From NCBI GenBank assembly GCA_022781925.1, contig JALESO010000024.1, positions 1 through 39,975 on the forward strand: a stretch of DNA of 39,975 nt, read 5' to 3'. Both the position numbers and the translations under genes were made by a program. Each line of letters begins with the position of its first letter. Within the stretch, counting starts at the first letter, position 1. Shown in pieces: positions 8,088 through 16,907 of the stretch. The notes below the pieces were generated by a model that was not told the DNA's origin, made no database searches, and saw only the letters and a list, made by a program, of their open reading frames with translations. The DNA is from Lachnospiraceae bacterium (lineage in GTDB: Bacteria > Bacillota > Clostridia > Lachnospirales > Lachnospiraceae).

Positions 8088-9677
8088 ATGGCTGATTTAC
8101 ACAAAGAAATAGAAAAAAGAAGGACATTCGCGATCATTTCTCATCCGGATGCCGGAAAGACAACACTGACAGAGAAATTTCTGTTATACGGAGGCACCAT
8201 CAACCTTGCAGGTTCCGTAAAAGGAAAAGCAACGGCGCGGCATGCAGTTTCTGACTGGATGGAGATTGAAAAACAGAGAGGTATTTCTGTTACTTCGTCT
8301 GTATTACAGTTTGAGTATGATGGATTCTGTATCAACATTCTGGATACACCGGGACATCAGGACTTCTCAGAGGATACCTATCGTACCCTGATGGCAGCAG
8401 ACTCTGCGGTCATGGTCATTGATGGATCCAAAGGTGTAGAGGCACAGACACGTAAGCTGTTTAAAGTATGTGTCATGCGCCATATTCCGATCTTCACCTT
8501 TATCAATAAGATGGACAGAGATTCCAACGATCCATTTGATCTGCTGGACGAGATCGAAAAAGAACTGGGAATCGCAACCTGTCCGATCAACTGGCCGATC
8601 GGTTCCGGTAAGAATTTCAAAGGTGTATATGACCGTAATACAAAGAAAGTCATGACATTCTCTGATACGCTGAAAGGAACCAAGGAAGGCGAAGAAAAAG
8701 AGTTTGATCTGGATTCTGAGGAATTACTGGCTGAGATCGGGGAAGAATATAAAGAACAGCTGGAAGAGGAGATCGAACTGTTAGACGGCGCAAGTGCGGA
8801 GTTTGACATGGATCTGGTATCAAAGGGACAGCTGTCACCGGTATTTTTCGGTTCTGCACTGACAAACTTTGGTGTGGAGACGTTCCTGCAGCATTTCCTG
8901 CAGATGACCACATCTCCGTTGCCGAGAATTTCAGACAAAGGCGAGATCGATCCGTTTTCTGAGGATTTCAGTGCATTTGTATTTAAAATCCAGGCAAATA
9001 TGAACAAAGCGCACCGTGACAGAATCGCCTTCATGCGTATCTGTTCCGGTCAGTTTAAGGCGGGCATGGAAGTATTCCATGTGCAGGGCAACAAGCAGTT
9101 AAAACTTTCCCAGCCGCAGCAGCTGATGGCGCAGGAGCGTAAGATCGTAGAGGAGGCTTATGCCGGAGATATCATCGGTGTATTTGATCCGGGTATTTTC
9201 TCCATCGGAGATACCTTGACCACCGCAAAGGAGAAATTTGCATTTGAGGGTATCCCGACTTTTGCACCGGAGCATTTTGCGAGAGTACGTCAGCTGGATA
9301 CCATGAAACGAAAACAGTTCGTCAAAGGTATCTCCCAGATCGCACAGGAAGGTGCCATCCAGATCTTCCAGGAGTACAATACCGGTATGGAAGAGATCAT
9401 TGTAGGCGTGGTAGGTGTGCTGCAGTTTGATGTATTAAAATTCCGTCTGGAAAATGAGTACAATGTAGAGATCCGTCTGGAGAATCTGCCATATGAGCAC
9501 ATCCGCTGGATTGAAAATAAAGACATTGACCTGGATCATTTAAGTGGTACTTCAGATATGAAGAAGATCAAGGATCTGAAGGGCAATCCGCTGTTACTCT
9601 TTGTCAATGCATGGAGTGTCGGCATGACACTGGATCGAAACGAAGGTCTGGTGCTGTCTGAGTTTGGTACTAATTAA
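8088..9677 (+). CDS. prfC: Peptide chain release factor 3
   Basis: RF3 is a translational GTPase that recycles RF1/RF2 after termination. The 529-aa frame contains the P-loop SHPDAGKTT at residues 18-26, then DTPGHQDFSEDTYR (G3) and NKMDRD (G4), followed by the beta-barrel domains. I chose ATG 8088 because TTGGAGGG at 8076-8083 is a good ribosome binding site directly before it. An alternative TTG at 8076 would consume that site. Confidence 0.97.
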   Translation: MADLHKEIEKRRTFAIISHPDAGKTTLTEKFLLYGGTINLAGSVKGKATARHAVSDWMEIEKQRGISVTSSVLQFEYDGFCINILDTPGHQDFSEDTYRTLMAADSAVMVIDGSKGVEAQTRKLFKVCVMRHIPIFTFINKMDRDSNDPFDLLDEIEKELGIATCPINWPIGSGKNFKGVYDRNTKKVMTFSDTLKGTKEGEEKEFDLDSEELLAEIGEEYKEQLEEEIELLDGASAEFDMDLVSKGQLSPVFFGSALTNFGVETFLQHFLQMTTSPLPRISDKGEIDPFSEDFSAFVFKIQANMNKAHRDRIAFMRICSGQFKAGMEVFHVQGNKQLKLSQPQQLMAQERKIVEEAYAGDIIGVFDPGIFSIGDTLTTAKEKFAFEGIPTFAPEHFARVRQLDTMKRKQFVKGISQIAQEGAIQIFQEYNTGMEEIIVGVVGVLQFDVLKFRLENEYNVEIRLENLPYEHIRWIENKDIDLDHLSGTSDMKKIKDLKGNPLLLFVNAWSVGMTLDRNEGLVLSEFGTN

Positions 9678-9786
9678 TTTGCTTTCGGAAATGTGCAGAT
9701 AAACTGCCGGCATCCGGAAGTGGTTTTGCAGTAAGGATATGCTTTTTGTATATAGAAAAACTGCTTTATTTACGGAGGAAAATAAA

Positions 9787-10098
9787 ATGGAAATTCTGGA
9801 AGTTACAGTTGAAAATTTTGACGAGAAAGTATTAAACAGTGAGAAACCGGTGATGCTGGATTTCTGGGCAACCTGGTGCGGACCGTGCCAGATGCAGGCT
9901 CCGATCTTTCATGCTTTCGCAGAAAAACATGGAGATACCGCTGTATTTGGTAAAGTAAACGTGGACGAGCAGATGGAACTGGCACGCGAGTTTGAAGTTG
10001 CCAGCATTCCGACGATCCTGGTGATCAAAAACGGTGAGGTGGCTTACCGTGCCGTAGGTTTACAGAGTGAAGAAGAACTGCGGCGTGCACTTGCATAA
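9787..10098 (+). CDS. trxA: Thioredoxin
   Basis: This 103-aa protein has the thioredoxin fold signature: MLDFWATWCGPCQMQAP with the redox pair C-G-P-C near residues 30-33, and the cis-proline loop ASIPTILVIKNG. Start ATG 9787 follows ACGGAGG at about 9771-9777. It is a cytoplasmic disulfide reductase. No thioredoxin reductase is adjacent. Other thioredoxin-like proteins share this form, so the trxA symbol is by family resemblance. Confidence 0.93.
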   Translation: MEILEVTVENFDEKVLNSEKPVMLDFWATWCGPCQMQAPIFHAFAEKHGDTAVFGKVNVDEQMELAREFEVASIPTILVIKNGEVAYRAVGLQSEEELRRALA

Positions 10099-10130
10099 GC
10101 TTACAGAGAAAACGTATATGTAAAAAAATT

Positions 10131-10161
10131 GCTGTCCGATATGATGCCGGACAGCTTTTTT
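10131..10161 (+). terminator. Terminator after thioredoxin gene
   Basis: GCTGTCCG at 10131-10138 pairs with CGGACAGC at 10148-10155 and is followed by a run of T residues. Confidence 0.88.
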
Positions 10162-10244
10162 CTGTACAACTTATAAGAAAATCCGGGAAAAATGGAGAGC
10201 TTTTTTCTATATGACAGAAGCCTGTGAGAATGTTATAATCGGGA

Positions 10245-10273
10245 TTGACTTTTGAAGGTATTTATAATATGAT
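10245..10273 (+). promoter_or_regulatory. recA promoter
   Basis: TTGACT at 10245-10250 and TATGAT at 10268-10273 are separated by exactly 17 bases. The predicted start near 10280 lies just before the SOS box and leaves a leader of about 150 bases before recA. Apart from the terminator at 10131, this promoter and the SOS box, the 331-base gap contains nothing I can recognise. Confidence 0.7.
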
Positions 10274-10286
10274 AGGAACAGACAGT

Positions 10287-10298
10287 GAACATATGTTC
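10287..10298. promoter_or_regulatory. LexA (SOS) box controlling recA
   Basis: GAACATATGTTC is a perfect palindrome and an exact match to the Gram-positive LexA consensus GAAC-N4-GTTC. It sits just downstream of the predicted recA transcription start, where bound LexA would block RNA polymerase. Confidence 0.92.
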
Positions 10299-10429
10299 AC
10301 ATATCCTGACAGTAACGCAAAGTGGTACGAGAGATCGGAATGGACATTTGCGTATGTCAGAAGGATGTTTTTGAAATTTGAAATAAGAAAAGATAACAGA
10401 GTTGTCTGTTCAGATAAGGAGAGTTAAGC

Positions 10430-11527
10430 ATGGCGAAAAATGATAAAATGGAAGCTCAGAAAGAAGCAAAATTAAAAGCGCTGGATGATGCGATCGCGCA
10501 TATTGAGAAGCAGTACGGAAAAGGATCTGTTATGAAACTGGGAGATCCAAGCGTACATATGAACGTGGAGACAGTTCCTACCGGATGCCTGAGTCTGGAT
10601 ATCGCACTGGGGCTTGGCGGTGTACCGAGAGGACGTATCATTGAGGTATACGGACCGGAGTCCAGTGGTAAGACAACGGTAGCTCTGCATATGGTAGCTG
10701 AAGTGCAGAAGAGAGGCGGAATCGCAGGATTTATCGATGCAGAGCATGCGCTGGATCCGGCCTATGCAAAGAACATCGGTGTAGATATTGACAATCTGTA
10801 TATTTCACAGCCGGATAACGGTGAGCAGGCACTGGAGATCACAGAGACAATGGTTCGTTCCGGAGCGGTAGATATCGTGATTGTCGATTCCGTAGCGGCA
10901 CTGGTTCCGAAAGCTGAGATCGAGGGCGATATGGGAGATTCCCATGTAGGTCTGCAGGCTCGTCTGATGTCACAGGCACTGCGTAAGCTGACGGCTGTGA
11001 TCAGCAAATCCAACTGTATCGTTATCTTTATCAACCAGCTGCGTGAGAAAGTCGGTGTCATGTTTGGAAACCCGGAGGTAACTACCGGTGGACGTGCACT
11101 GAAATTCTATTCATCCATCCGTCTGGATGTACGTCGTGTGGAAGCTTTGAAACAGGCAGGTGAGATCCTCGGAAACCATACCCGTATCAAAGTCGTAAAG
11201 AACAAGATCGCACCGCCATTTAAAGAGGCAGAGTTCGATATCGTGTTTGGACAGGGCATTTCCAGAGAGGGCGATATCCTGGATCTGGCAGCCAATACAA
11301 ACGTGGTGAATAAATCCGGTGCATGGTATGCATATAACGGCGAGAAGATTGGACAGGGTCGTGAGAATGCAAAGAAATTCCTGAAAGAAAATTCGGAGAT
11401 CTGTCAGGAGATTGAAGCAAAAGTACGTGCATACTATCATCTTGACGGGGCAGAAGAAGAGACAGCCGAGAGTGCTGTGACAGAACCGGCAGGGCTGGAT
11501 GATATTCCGCCAATGGACGCTGAATAA
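10430..11527 (+). CDS. recA: Recombinase RecA
   Basis: RecA is the DNA strand-exchange protein and the co-protease for LexA. The 365-aa frame has Walker [10 protein letters not shown] from residue 75, the conserved [29 protein letters not shown] and [16 protein letters not shown] segments, and an acidic C-terminal tail. An AAGGAGAG-type site precedes ATG 10430. The stop overlaps the recX start by one base (TAATG), so recA and recX are translationally coupled and share the SOS-controlled promoter. Confidence 0.99.
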   Translation: MAKNDKMEAQKEAKLKALDDAIAHIEKQYGKGSVMKLGDPSVHMNVETVPTGCLSLDIALGLGGVPRGRIIEVYGPESSGKTTVALHMVAEVQKRGGIAGFIDAEHALDPAYAKNIGVDIDNLYISQPDNGEQALEITETMVRSGAVDIVIVDSVAALVPKAEIEGDMGDSHVGLQARLMSQALRKLTAVISKSNCIVIFINQLREKVGVMFGNPEVTTGGRALKFYSSIRLDVRRVEALKQAGEILGNHTRIKVVKNKIAPPFKEAEFDIVFGQGISREGDILDLAANTNVVNKSGAWYAYNGEKIGQGRENAKKFLKENSEICQEIEAKVRAYYHLDGAEEETAESAVTEPAGLDDIPPMDAE

Positions 11528-12123
11528 TGCAGATAGAGGAAATTATCAGGGGAAAGAAAGGAAAGCTGACCATCCGTGTGGAAGGAGGGCTTTCCTTTCC
11601 ACTCTATGAAAAGGAAGCTGCGAAGTACCGTCTGACCGAAGGGGGTACACTGACAGAACAGGAATGGAATGAGATCTGTGTGGAAATTCTGGAAAAACGT
11701 GCCAGGCGGCGGGCGATGTATATTTTACAGCGGATGGAGCGCACGGAGTATCAACTGCGACAGAAGCTGCAGGAGAACGGTTATCCGGAGGAGATCGTAC
11801 AGTGTGCCATTGATTATGTAAAGTCTTTTCACTATGTGGATGATTACCGTTATGCATGTACCTATATCCGCTATCATCAGTCTGAGAAAAGCCGTCTGCA
11901 GATAAAAATGAAGCTGTATGAACGTGGAGTATCTTCGGATCTGATCGAGCAGGCACTGGAAGATGAGTATGCAGGAGAAGAAGAGCAGCTGATCGACCGT
12001 CTGCTGGAGAAGAAACACTATGATGCTGAGACCATGGATCAGAAGGAAAAACAGAAGATTTACCAGTATCTGATGCGCAGAGGATTCCGTTCAGATACGA
12101 TCCGGCGCAGGATGGAATTGTGA
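11527..12123 (+). CDS. recX: Regulatory protein RecX
   Basis: RecX binds RecA filaments and tempers their activity. The 198-aa protein shows the family's helical repeats, including RAMYILQRMERTEYQLRQKL and YVDDYRYACTYIRYHQ, with SRLQIKMKLYERGVSSDLIEQAL and a closing YQYLMRRGFRSDTIRRRM. The location, overlapping the end of recA, supports the call. Confidence 0.95.
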   Translation: MQIEEIIRGKKGKLTIRVEGGLSFPLYEKEAAKYRLTEGGTLTEQEWNEICVEILEKRARRRAMYILQRMERTEYQLRQKLQENGYPEEIVQCAIDYVKSFHYVDDYRYACTYIRYHQSEKSRLQIKMKLYERGVSSDLIEQALEDEYAGEEEQLIDRLLEKKHYDAETMDQKEKQKIYQYLMRRGFRSDTIRRRMEL

Positions 12124-12165
12124 TGGAATAGTTCATAGTTCGACAGGATGACTGGTATTATTTGC

Positions 12166-12194
12166 TTGACAGAACGCACAAAAAAGTATAAAAT
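12166..12194 (+). promoter_or_regulatory. Sigma-A promoter for rny
   Basis: TTGACA at 12166-12171 and TAAAAT at 12189-12194 are separated by 17 bases, 80 bases before the rny start. Confidence 0.7.
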
Positions 12195-12273
12195 TTAATA
12201 GTTGTAATTTATGACATAATACCAGATATAAATTGTTATATGTACAATGAAAATTAAATAAGGAGGTGCTCCT

Positions 12274-13821
12274 GTGGTGCAGATTATCATCGCGGTGGTA
12301 ATAACTGCTGTTGTTGCGATCGGGCTTACTTACGTGTTATCCAATGCGCATTTCAAGAAGGTTTCTGATGAGAAAATCGGAAGCGCAGAGGATCGTGCGA
12401 GAGCAATCATCGATGAAGCTGTAAAAACTGCTGAGACAAAGAAGCGCGAGGCTTTACTGGAAGTCAAGGAAGAGTCCATCAAGACAAAGAATGAACTTGA
12501 CAAAGAGATCAAAGACCGCAGATCTGAGATTCAGCGAAACGAACGTCGTGTGGAACAGAAAGAGTCCAACCTGGACAAAAAACTGGAAGCCATCGAGCGT
12601 CGTGAACAGAGTTTTGCAGCAAAAGAGGAAGAAATCAAGCGACAGAAAGCAGAAGTTGCCAAGCTGAATGAAGAACGCATACAGGAACTGGAGCGAATTT
12701 CAGGACTCACCTCTGAACAGGCAAAAGAATATCTCTTGAAAACAGTTGAAGAAGATGTGAAACTGGACACTGCAAAGTTGATCAAGGAGATGGAGCATCA
12801 GGCAAAGGAAGAGGCTGAAAAGAAAGCAAAAGAATACGTGGTAAACGCGATTCAGAAATGCGCAGCCGATCATGTTGCCGAGACTACAATTTCTGTTGTG
12901 CAGCTTCCAAATGACGAGATGAAAGGACGTATCATTGGTCGTGAAGGACGTAATATCCGTACACTTGAGACGATGACAGGTGTAGATCTGATCATTGATG
13001 ATACACCGGAAGCAGTTATTCTGTCCGGATTTGATCCGATCCGTCGTGAGGTAGCTCGTATCGCTCTTGAAAAACTGATCGTAGATGGACGTATCCATCC
13101 GGCCAGAATCGAAGAGATGGTAGAGAAGGCACAGAAAGAAGTAGAGAGTATGATCCGTGAGGAAGGTGAGGCCGCTACACTGGAAGTAGGTGTACATGGT
13201 ATTCATCCGGAACTGGTACGTCTTCTTGGACGTATGAAATTCCGTACCAGTTATGGTCAGAATGCACTGAAACATTCCATCGAAGTTGCACAGTTAAGTG
13301 GACTGCTTGCGGCAGAGATCGGTGTGGATGTCAGAGTTGCCAAACGTGCAGGTCTGCTGCATGATATCGGTAAATCTGTTGACCATGAGATGGAAGGTTC
13401 CCACATCCAGTTAGGTGTTGAACTTTGTAGAAAGTTCAAAGAGTCTGCCACAGTTATCAATGCAGTAGAAGCACATCATGGCGACGTAGAGCCGGAGAGC
13501 TTGATTGCATGTCTGGTGCAGGCTGCTGATACTATTTCAGCTGCAAGACCGGGTGCTCGTAGAGAGACACTGGAAACATATTCAAACAGATTAAAGAAAC
13601 TGGAAGACATCACAAACAGTTTCAAGGGAGTAGACAAATCTTTTGCAGTTCAGGCGGGCAGAGAAGTTCGTATTATGGTTGTACCTGAGCAGATCAGTGA
13701 TGCAGATATGGTTCTGCTGGCCAGAGATGTTTCAAAACAGATTGAGGCTGAATTGGAATATCCGGGTCAGATCAAAGTAAATGTTATCCGTGAAAGCCGT
13801 GTAACAGATTACGCAAAATAA
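12274..13821 (+). CDS. rny: Ribonuclease Y
   Basis: RNase Y is the membrane-bound endoribonuclease that starts mRNA decay in many Firmicutes. The 515-aa protein shows the full domain order: N-terminal membrane helix ([19 protein letters not shown]), a long charged coiled coil (residues about 30-200), a KH domain with [15 protein letters not shown] from about residue 218, and an HD domain with [12 protein letters not shown], where His363 and Asp364 are the metal-binding pair. Translation begins at GTG 12274 after AGGAGGTG. Confidence 0.98.
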   Translation: MVQIIIAVVITAVVAIGLTYVLSNAHFKKVSDEKIGSAEDRARAIIDEAVKTAETKKREALLEVKEESIKTKNELDKEIKDRRSEIQRNERRVEQKESNLDKKLEAIERREQSFAAKEEEIKRQKAEVAKLNEERIQELERISGLTSEQAKEYLLKTVEEDVKLDTAKLIKEMEHQAKEEAEKKAKEYVVNAIQKCAADHVAETTISVVQLPNDEMKGRIIGREGRNIRTLETMTGVDLIIDDTPEAVILSGFDPIRREVARIALEKLIVDGRIHPARIEEMVEKAQKEVESMIREEGEAATLEVGVHGIHPELVRLLGRMKFRTSYGQNALKHSIEVAQLSGLLAAEIGVDVRVAKRAGLLHDIGKSVDHEMEGSHIQLGVELCRKFKESATVINAVEAHHGDVEPESLIACLVQAADTISAARPGARRETLETYSNRLKKLEDITNSFKGVDKSFAVQAGREVRIMVVPEQISDADMVLLARDVSKQIEAELEYPGQIKVNVIRESRVTDYAK

Positions 13822-13866
13822 AGTATCACAGACCATAGACAAACAGTTCGTATGATGAGAAATGTG

Positions 13867-13909
13867 AAAGACCTGCAAATCTTCGAAAGAAGATTTGCAG
13901 GTCTTTTTT
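13867..13909 (+). terminator. Terminator after rny
   Basis: An 18-bp stem (AAAGACCTGCAAATCTTC at 13867-13884 with its complement at 13889-13906) closes a GAAA tetraloop and ends in a T tract. It lies between convergent rny and bioY. A tract of A bases on the other flank means it could also stop bioY transcription. Confidence 0.92.
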
Positions 13910-13951
13910 GGAGTTTGGTATGTAATTAAGAAAGTATGATGTAAACGTTAT

Positions 13952-14515
13952 TTAACGTGTCAGACCGGCCGCATCCAGCTGTTTGCGGATCTGCGGTGCG
14001 ATCAGCAGAGCAAGGATCATTTTGATAAAATCACCCGGCAGGAAAGGAATGACACCTGCCATGAGAGCAGCCTGAGCAGTCATGTGAGCCTGAACAGCCA
14101 GCCATGCGGTACCGATGGCGTAGCAGACAGCAGTACCAAGTACCATTCCGATAAAGCAAAGCACTTTGTTGTTGCGGAAATGATCAATAAAAAATCCTGC
14201 GATCAGAGCCAGCGGGATAAAACCGATGAGGTATCCGCCGGTCGGACCAAAAAGCTTTCCAGGACCGCCGGTAAAGCTGGAAAATACCGGAATTCCCACC
14301 AGACCAATCAGAAGGTAGATCACATAACTGATCGTGCCTTTTTTGGCTCCCAGAATATACAGGGAAAAGTAGATGACCAGATTGGTGAGTGAGATCGGCA
14401 CCGGTCCGATCGGAATGGAAAGAGGTGCCAGCACGCAGGTCACAGCCGTCATAACGGCGATCATGGCAATCTGATAGATTGTAAATTTAGAGGTTGTTTT
14501 CGTTTTTGTGTTCAT
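13952..14515 (-). CDS. bioY: Biotin transporter substrate-binding protein BioY
   Basis: BioY is the S component of the energy-coupling-factor biotin transporter, a membrane protein with six helices. The 187-aa protein has the hallmark segment LVIYFSLYILGAKKGTISYVIYLLIGLVGIPVFSSFTGG, followed by GPTGGYLIGFIPLALIAGF. The ATG at 14515 has GGAG 8 bases upstream. It lies 33 bases downstream of bioB on the same strand, so the two probably form one BirA-regulated transcript. The EcfA and EcfT energizing subunits are not in this window. Confidence 0.95.
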   Translation of the reverse strand: MNTKTKTTSKFTIYQIAMIAVMTAVTCVLAPLSIPIGPVPISLTNLVIYFSLYILGAKKGTISYVIYLLIGLVGIPVFSSFTGGPGKLFGPTGGYLIGFIPLALIAGFFIDHFRNNKVLCFIGMVLGTAVCYAIGTAWLAVQAHMTAQAALMAGVIPFLPGDFIKMILALLIAPQIRKQLDAAGLTR

Positions 14516-14548
14516 AAATCTTTCTCCGTTTTCTATTATTTTGTGTAT

Positions 14549-15505
14549 TTAGATCTGAAATCCCATATCGGTAAGCATTTCCTGATCCTGTTTTGTGTTA
14601 TTGCCTACGGTTGTGAGCATGTCACCGGTGATGGTGGCATTGACACCTGCCAGAAAGAGACGGCGTCCCCCATCTTTGAAATAGCTGCGTCCTGCTGCCA
14701 TACGGATGTAGGCATCCGGGTTCAGGTAACGGAACATGGCAACGGTGCGGATGATCTCATCTTCTGTCAGAGGCGGAAGCTCTGCAAACGGGGTTCCCGG
14801 AACCGGGATCAGTGCGTTGATGGGGATGGATACAATGCCAAGTTCTGACAGAGAGACCGCCATATCCAGCCGGTCTTCAAATGTCTCGCCCATGCCGATG
14901 ATGCCACCGGAACAGACCGCAAGCCCTGCGTCCTGTGCCAGTTTGATCTCACGGATCTTGTCATCATACGTGTGCGTGGTACAGATATTTGGAAAATTAC
15001 GGCGGGAAGTTTCGATGTTGGCGTGGTACATGGTGACACCTGCGTCTCTCAGACGGAAAAATGCTTCCGGTGCCAGCAGACCGTGGGATGCACACAACCG
15101 GAGTTTACTGTTTTTGCGCAGTTCCTGATAAGTGTGGATCAGTTTCTCCAGATCTTCTCCTTCTACGGTTCTTCCGGCGGTGACGATGGAATAGGCATGT
15201 ACTCCGGCTGCTTCTCTGGCACGGCAGTCTTCCAGTACAACTTCTGTATCCAGCATATCGTAAGTATCGCATGCGGTATGGTGGAAGGATGACTGTGCAC
15301 AGAATTTACAGTTTTCCGAACATCTGCCTGCCCGTCCGTTGATGATGGTGCATAAATCTACTGCATTTCCGCAGAGTGCCTGGCGGATTTCGTTGGCTCC
15401 TGCAGCCAGTTCTTCCAGTGGTGCTGTTTCAAAAAAAGAAAGATCGTCGTCACGGGTCAGACGTTTTCCGTTGATGATATCTTTTGCAAGTTCTGTCATA
15501 TTCAT
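14549..15505 (-). CDS. bioB: Biotin synthase
   Basis: BioB inserts sulfur into dethiobiotin by radical SAM chemistry. The 318-aa protein has the [4Fe-4S] motif C-x3-C-x2-C with Cys62, Cys66 and Cys69 (GRCSENCKFCAQSSFH). Other family segments include VHAYSIVTAGR and YHANIETSRRNFPNICTTHTYDDK. I chose ATG 15505, which has GGAG 8 bases upstream. A TTG two codons earlier is unlikely. No bioA, bioD or bioF is present, so dethiobiotin must come from elsewhere in the genome or from the environment. Confidence 0.97.
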   Translation of the reverse strand: MNMTELAKDIINGKRLTRDDDLSFFETAPLEELAAGANEIRQALCGNAVDLCTIINGRAGRCSENCKFCAQSSFHHTACDTYDMLDTEVVLEDCRAREAAGVHAYSIVTAGRTVEGEDLEKLIHTYQELRKNSKLRLCASHGLLAPEAFFRLRDAGVTMYHANIETSRRNFPNICTTHTYDDKIREIKLAQDAGLAVCSGGIIGMGETFEDRLDMAVSLSELGIVSIPINALIPVPGTPFAELPPLTEDEIIRTVAMFRYLNPDAYIRMAAGRSYFKDGGRRLFLAGVNATITGDMLTTVGNNTKQDQEMLTDMGFQI

Positions 15506-15542
15506 AAGCAATTCTCCATTTTAATCTCTGTCGAGAAGACTC

Positions 15543-15660
15543 CCACTTTTATAAGTGGTGTGTAATAATAAGTTAATGGCCGTTCAAATGAAACTTTGAC
15601 CAAGAACGCATCAAGTTTCACATAGGTTCCATTTGAAATTTTGACATCCCTGTCGGGATG
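15543..15660 (-). promoter_or_regulatory. Structured leader of bioB
   Basis: About 160 bases separate the predicted bioB transcription start from its ATG. Two perfect 6-bp hairpins are visible: CCACTT/AAGTGG at 15543-15558 and CATCCC/GGGATG at 15645-15660. I do not recognise a known riboswitch. A 61-codon open frame across this leader begins upstream of the predicted start site and lacks a ribosome binding site, so I do not call it a gene. Confidence 0.35.
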
Positions 15661-15674
15661 CGGTTCTGGTGCTA

Positions 15675-15703
15675 AGTATAAGCACAAAAAAACGAAATGT
15701 CAA
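15675..15703 (-). promoter_or_regulatory. bioB promoter
   Basis: On the minus strand, TTGACA (complement of 15698-15703) and TATACT (complement of 15675-15680) are separated by exactly 17 bases. The -35 element lies inside the left arm of the BirA operator. Confidence 0.85.
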
Positions 15704-15731
15704 CCTATAAAATAATTTTAGGTTGACATTT
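15695..15731. promoter_or_regulatory. BirA operator of the bioB-bioY unit
   Basis: A perfect 13-bp inverted repeat, AAATGTCAACCTA at 15695-15707 and TAGGTTGACATTT at 15719-15731, contains the core TGTCAACC-N15-GGTTGACA. This matches the known Firmicutes BirA operator form (TGTTAACC-N14-16-GGTTAACA). It covers the -35 element of the bioB promoter, so biotin-loaded BirA would repress bioB and bioY. On the minus strand the same hairpin is followed after two bases by seven T residues and lies just past the AraC-type gene, so it may also terminate that transcript. Confidence 0.9.
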
Positions 15732-15753
15732 ACTAAAATAATAGAAAAATTGA

Positions 15754-16599
15754 TTAACAATTGGAATGACGATATTCTTTTGGTGTTTTCCCTTCCTGCT
15801 TTTTAAATGCGGTGCAGAAACCGCTTTCATCTGTGAATCCGGAGCGGAAGGCGATCTCCTTTACAGACATCTGGCTTGTCTTTAATAAAAATTTTGCATT
15901 GGCCATGCGGGTAGACATAAGGTAGCGGTGTGGTGTCATACCGGTTTCCTTTGCAAACACCCGGGAAAAATAGTAAGGACTTAACGCTGCGATATCGGCC
16001 AGTTCTTTCAGGGTGATCGGCTTGTAAAAATATTTGTTGATGTGTAAGACCGCATCAGAGACGCTTGCCGGAGATTTTCTGGCAGTCTGCGGAATGACGT
16101 CTGCAGTAAGCAAATCATTCAGGACCTCTGTGATGGAAGCAGAGAGTGCATCCTCTGCAATACTTTTTTTGCTGCGGAAGGTGTCATAAATTTCGTACAG
16201 ATGCTTCCGAAACATTTCCGGCTGTGACGGATAAAGCAATGCATCTTTTTCGGATACGATCGCTTCATAGTAGGTGCGCGCAAGAGGACCGTCAAAATGC
16301 AGCCACAGTGCTTCAAAGCCGGAGTCCGTGCTGTATGCATGCGGAGCGTAACAGTCCAGAAATACCAGCTGTCCGGCTGCTGCCTGCATGGAAACATCCC
16401 CGACTGTTACCTGACAGGCGCCATTCAGCAGATACATCAGAAGAAAACTGTCGTAGGATTCCCGCTGCAGATGGTACCCGCTCTCATAGCAGAATGAGCC
16501 GGTACAGATTGGATAAAAAAATAATTTTTCCGCCAGTGTGCTCGGAGTGTATACATAGTAATCGGAATTTGGCAGAACGTGAGTTTCATAGGATATCAT
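15754..16599 (-). CDS. AraC-family transcriptional regulator
   Basis: This 281-aa protein has an N-terminal cupin-like sensor half (LLMYLLNGACQVTVGDVSMQ, GQLVFLDCYAPHAY) and a C-terminal double helix-turn-helix of the AraC/XylS type (ITLKELADIAALSPYYFSRV, MSVKEIAFRSGFTDESGF, GKTPKEYR). I start it at ATG 16599 because GGAGGT lies 7 bases upstream. A longer frame from 16950 would run through the promoter. It is divergent from the DUF5107-TPR gene, which it probably regulates. The effector is unknown. Sugar sensing is likely from the family and neighbour. Confidence 0.92.
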   Translation of the reverse strand: MISYETHVLPNSDYYVYTPSTLAEKLFFYPICTGSFCYESGYHLQRESYDSFLLMYLLNGACQVTVGDVSMQAAAGQLVFLDCYAPHAYSTDSGFEALWLHFDGPLARTYYEAIVSEKDALLYPSQPEMFRKHLYEIYDTFRSKKSIAEDALSASITEVLNDLLTADVIPQTARKSPASVSDAVLHINKYFYKPITLKELADIAALSPYYFSRVFAKETGMTPHRYLMSTRMANAKFLLKTSQMSVKEIAFRSGFTDESGFCTAFKKQEGKTPKEYRHSNC

Positions 16600-16740
16600 A
16601 AAAAAACCTCCTGATTTGCTATTGTGTACGCACAGAATCACGCACCAAGTTTCACGAGCCTTCGACTTGAATGAAAAAATTCCGATCGTACATCTGTAAT
16701 GTGAGAAATGTAACAAAATGGATATGTCTGTTCTGTAATT

Positions 16741-16768
16741 GATACTATCAGTAGTAATTGATAGTATT
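16741..16768. promoter_or_regulatory. Inverted repeat at the regulator's transcription start, candidate operator
   Basis: GATACTATCA at 16741-16750 and TGATAGTATT at 16759-16768 form a 9-of-10 inverted repeat with an 8-base spacer. It begins directly next to the -10 element of the regulator's promoter and covers the predicted start. It may serve autoregulation or control of the divergent gene. The binding protein is not known. The rest of the 308-base intergenic region shows nothing else I can name, and I could not find a convincing promoter for the divergent gene. Confidence 0.45.
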
Positions 16769-16797
16769 AGTATAATTGCTTTTTGCGCATCTGTCAA
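16769..16797 (-). promoter_or_regulatory. Promoter of the AraC-family regulator
   Basis: On the minus strand, TTGACA (complement of 16792-16797) and TATACT (complement of 16769-16774) lie 17 bases apart, a near-consensus sigma-A promoter. The leader to the ATG at 16599 is about 160 bases. Confidence 0.8.
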
Positions 16798-16907
16798 AAG
16801 CAATTTTTTGAAATATGTCAGCAAGTAAACAGAATGAAAACAAAAGAAATCTGATTTATAATGAGAGCAAGAAAGCATAAAACAGAAATCAGAAAGGACT
16901 GAGAAAA

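Noticed and set aside
10245-10427. A 60-codon frame in front of recA
   Set aside because: It begins inside the recA promoter -35 element and spans the SOS box, so it would not be transcribed whole.
15502-15687. A 61-codon minus-strand frame in the bioB leader as a leader peptide
   Set aside because: Its start codon lies upstream of the predicted transcription start and it has no ribosome binding site.
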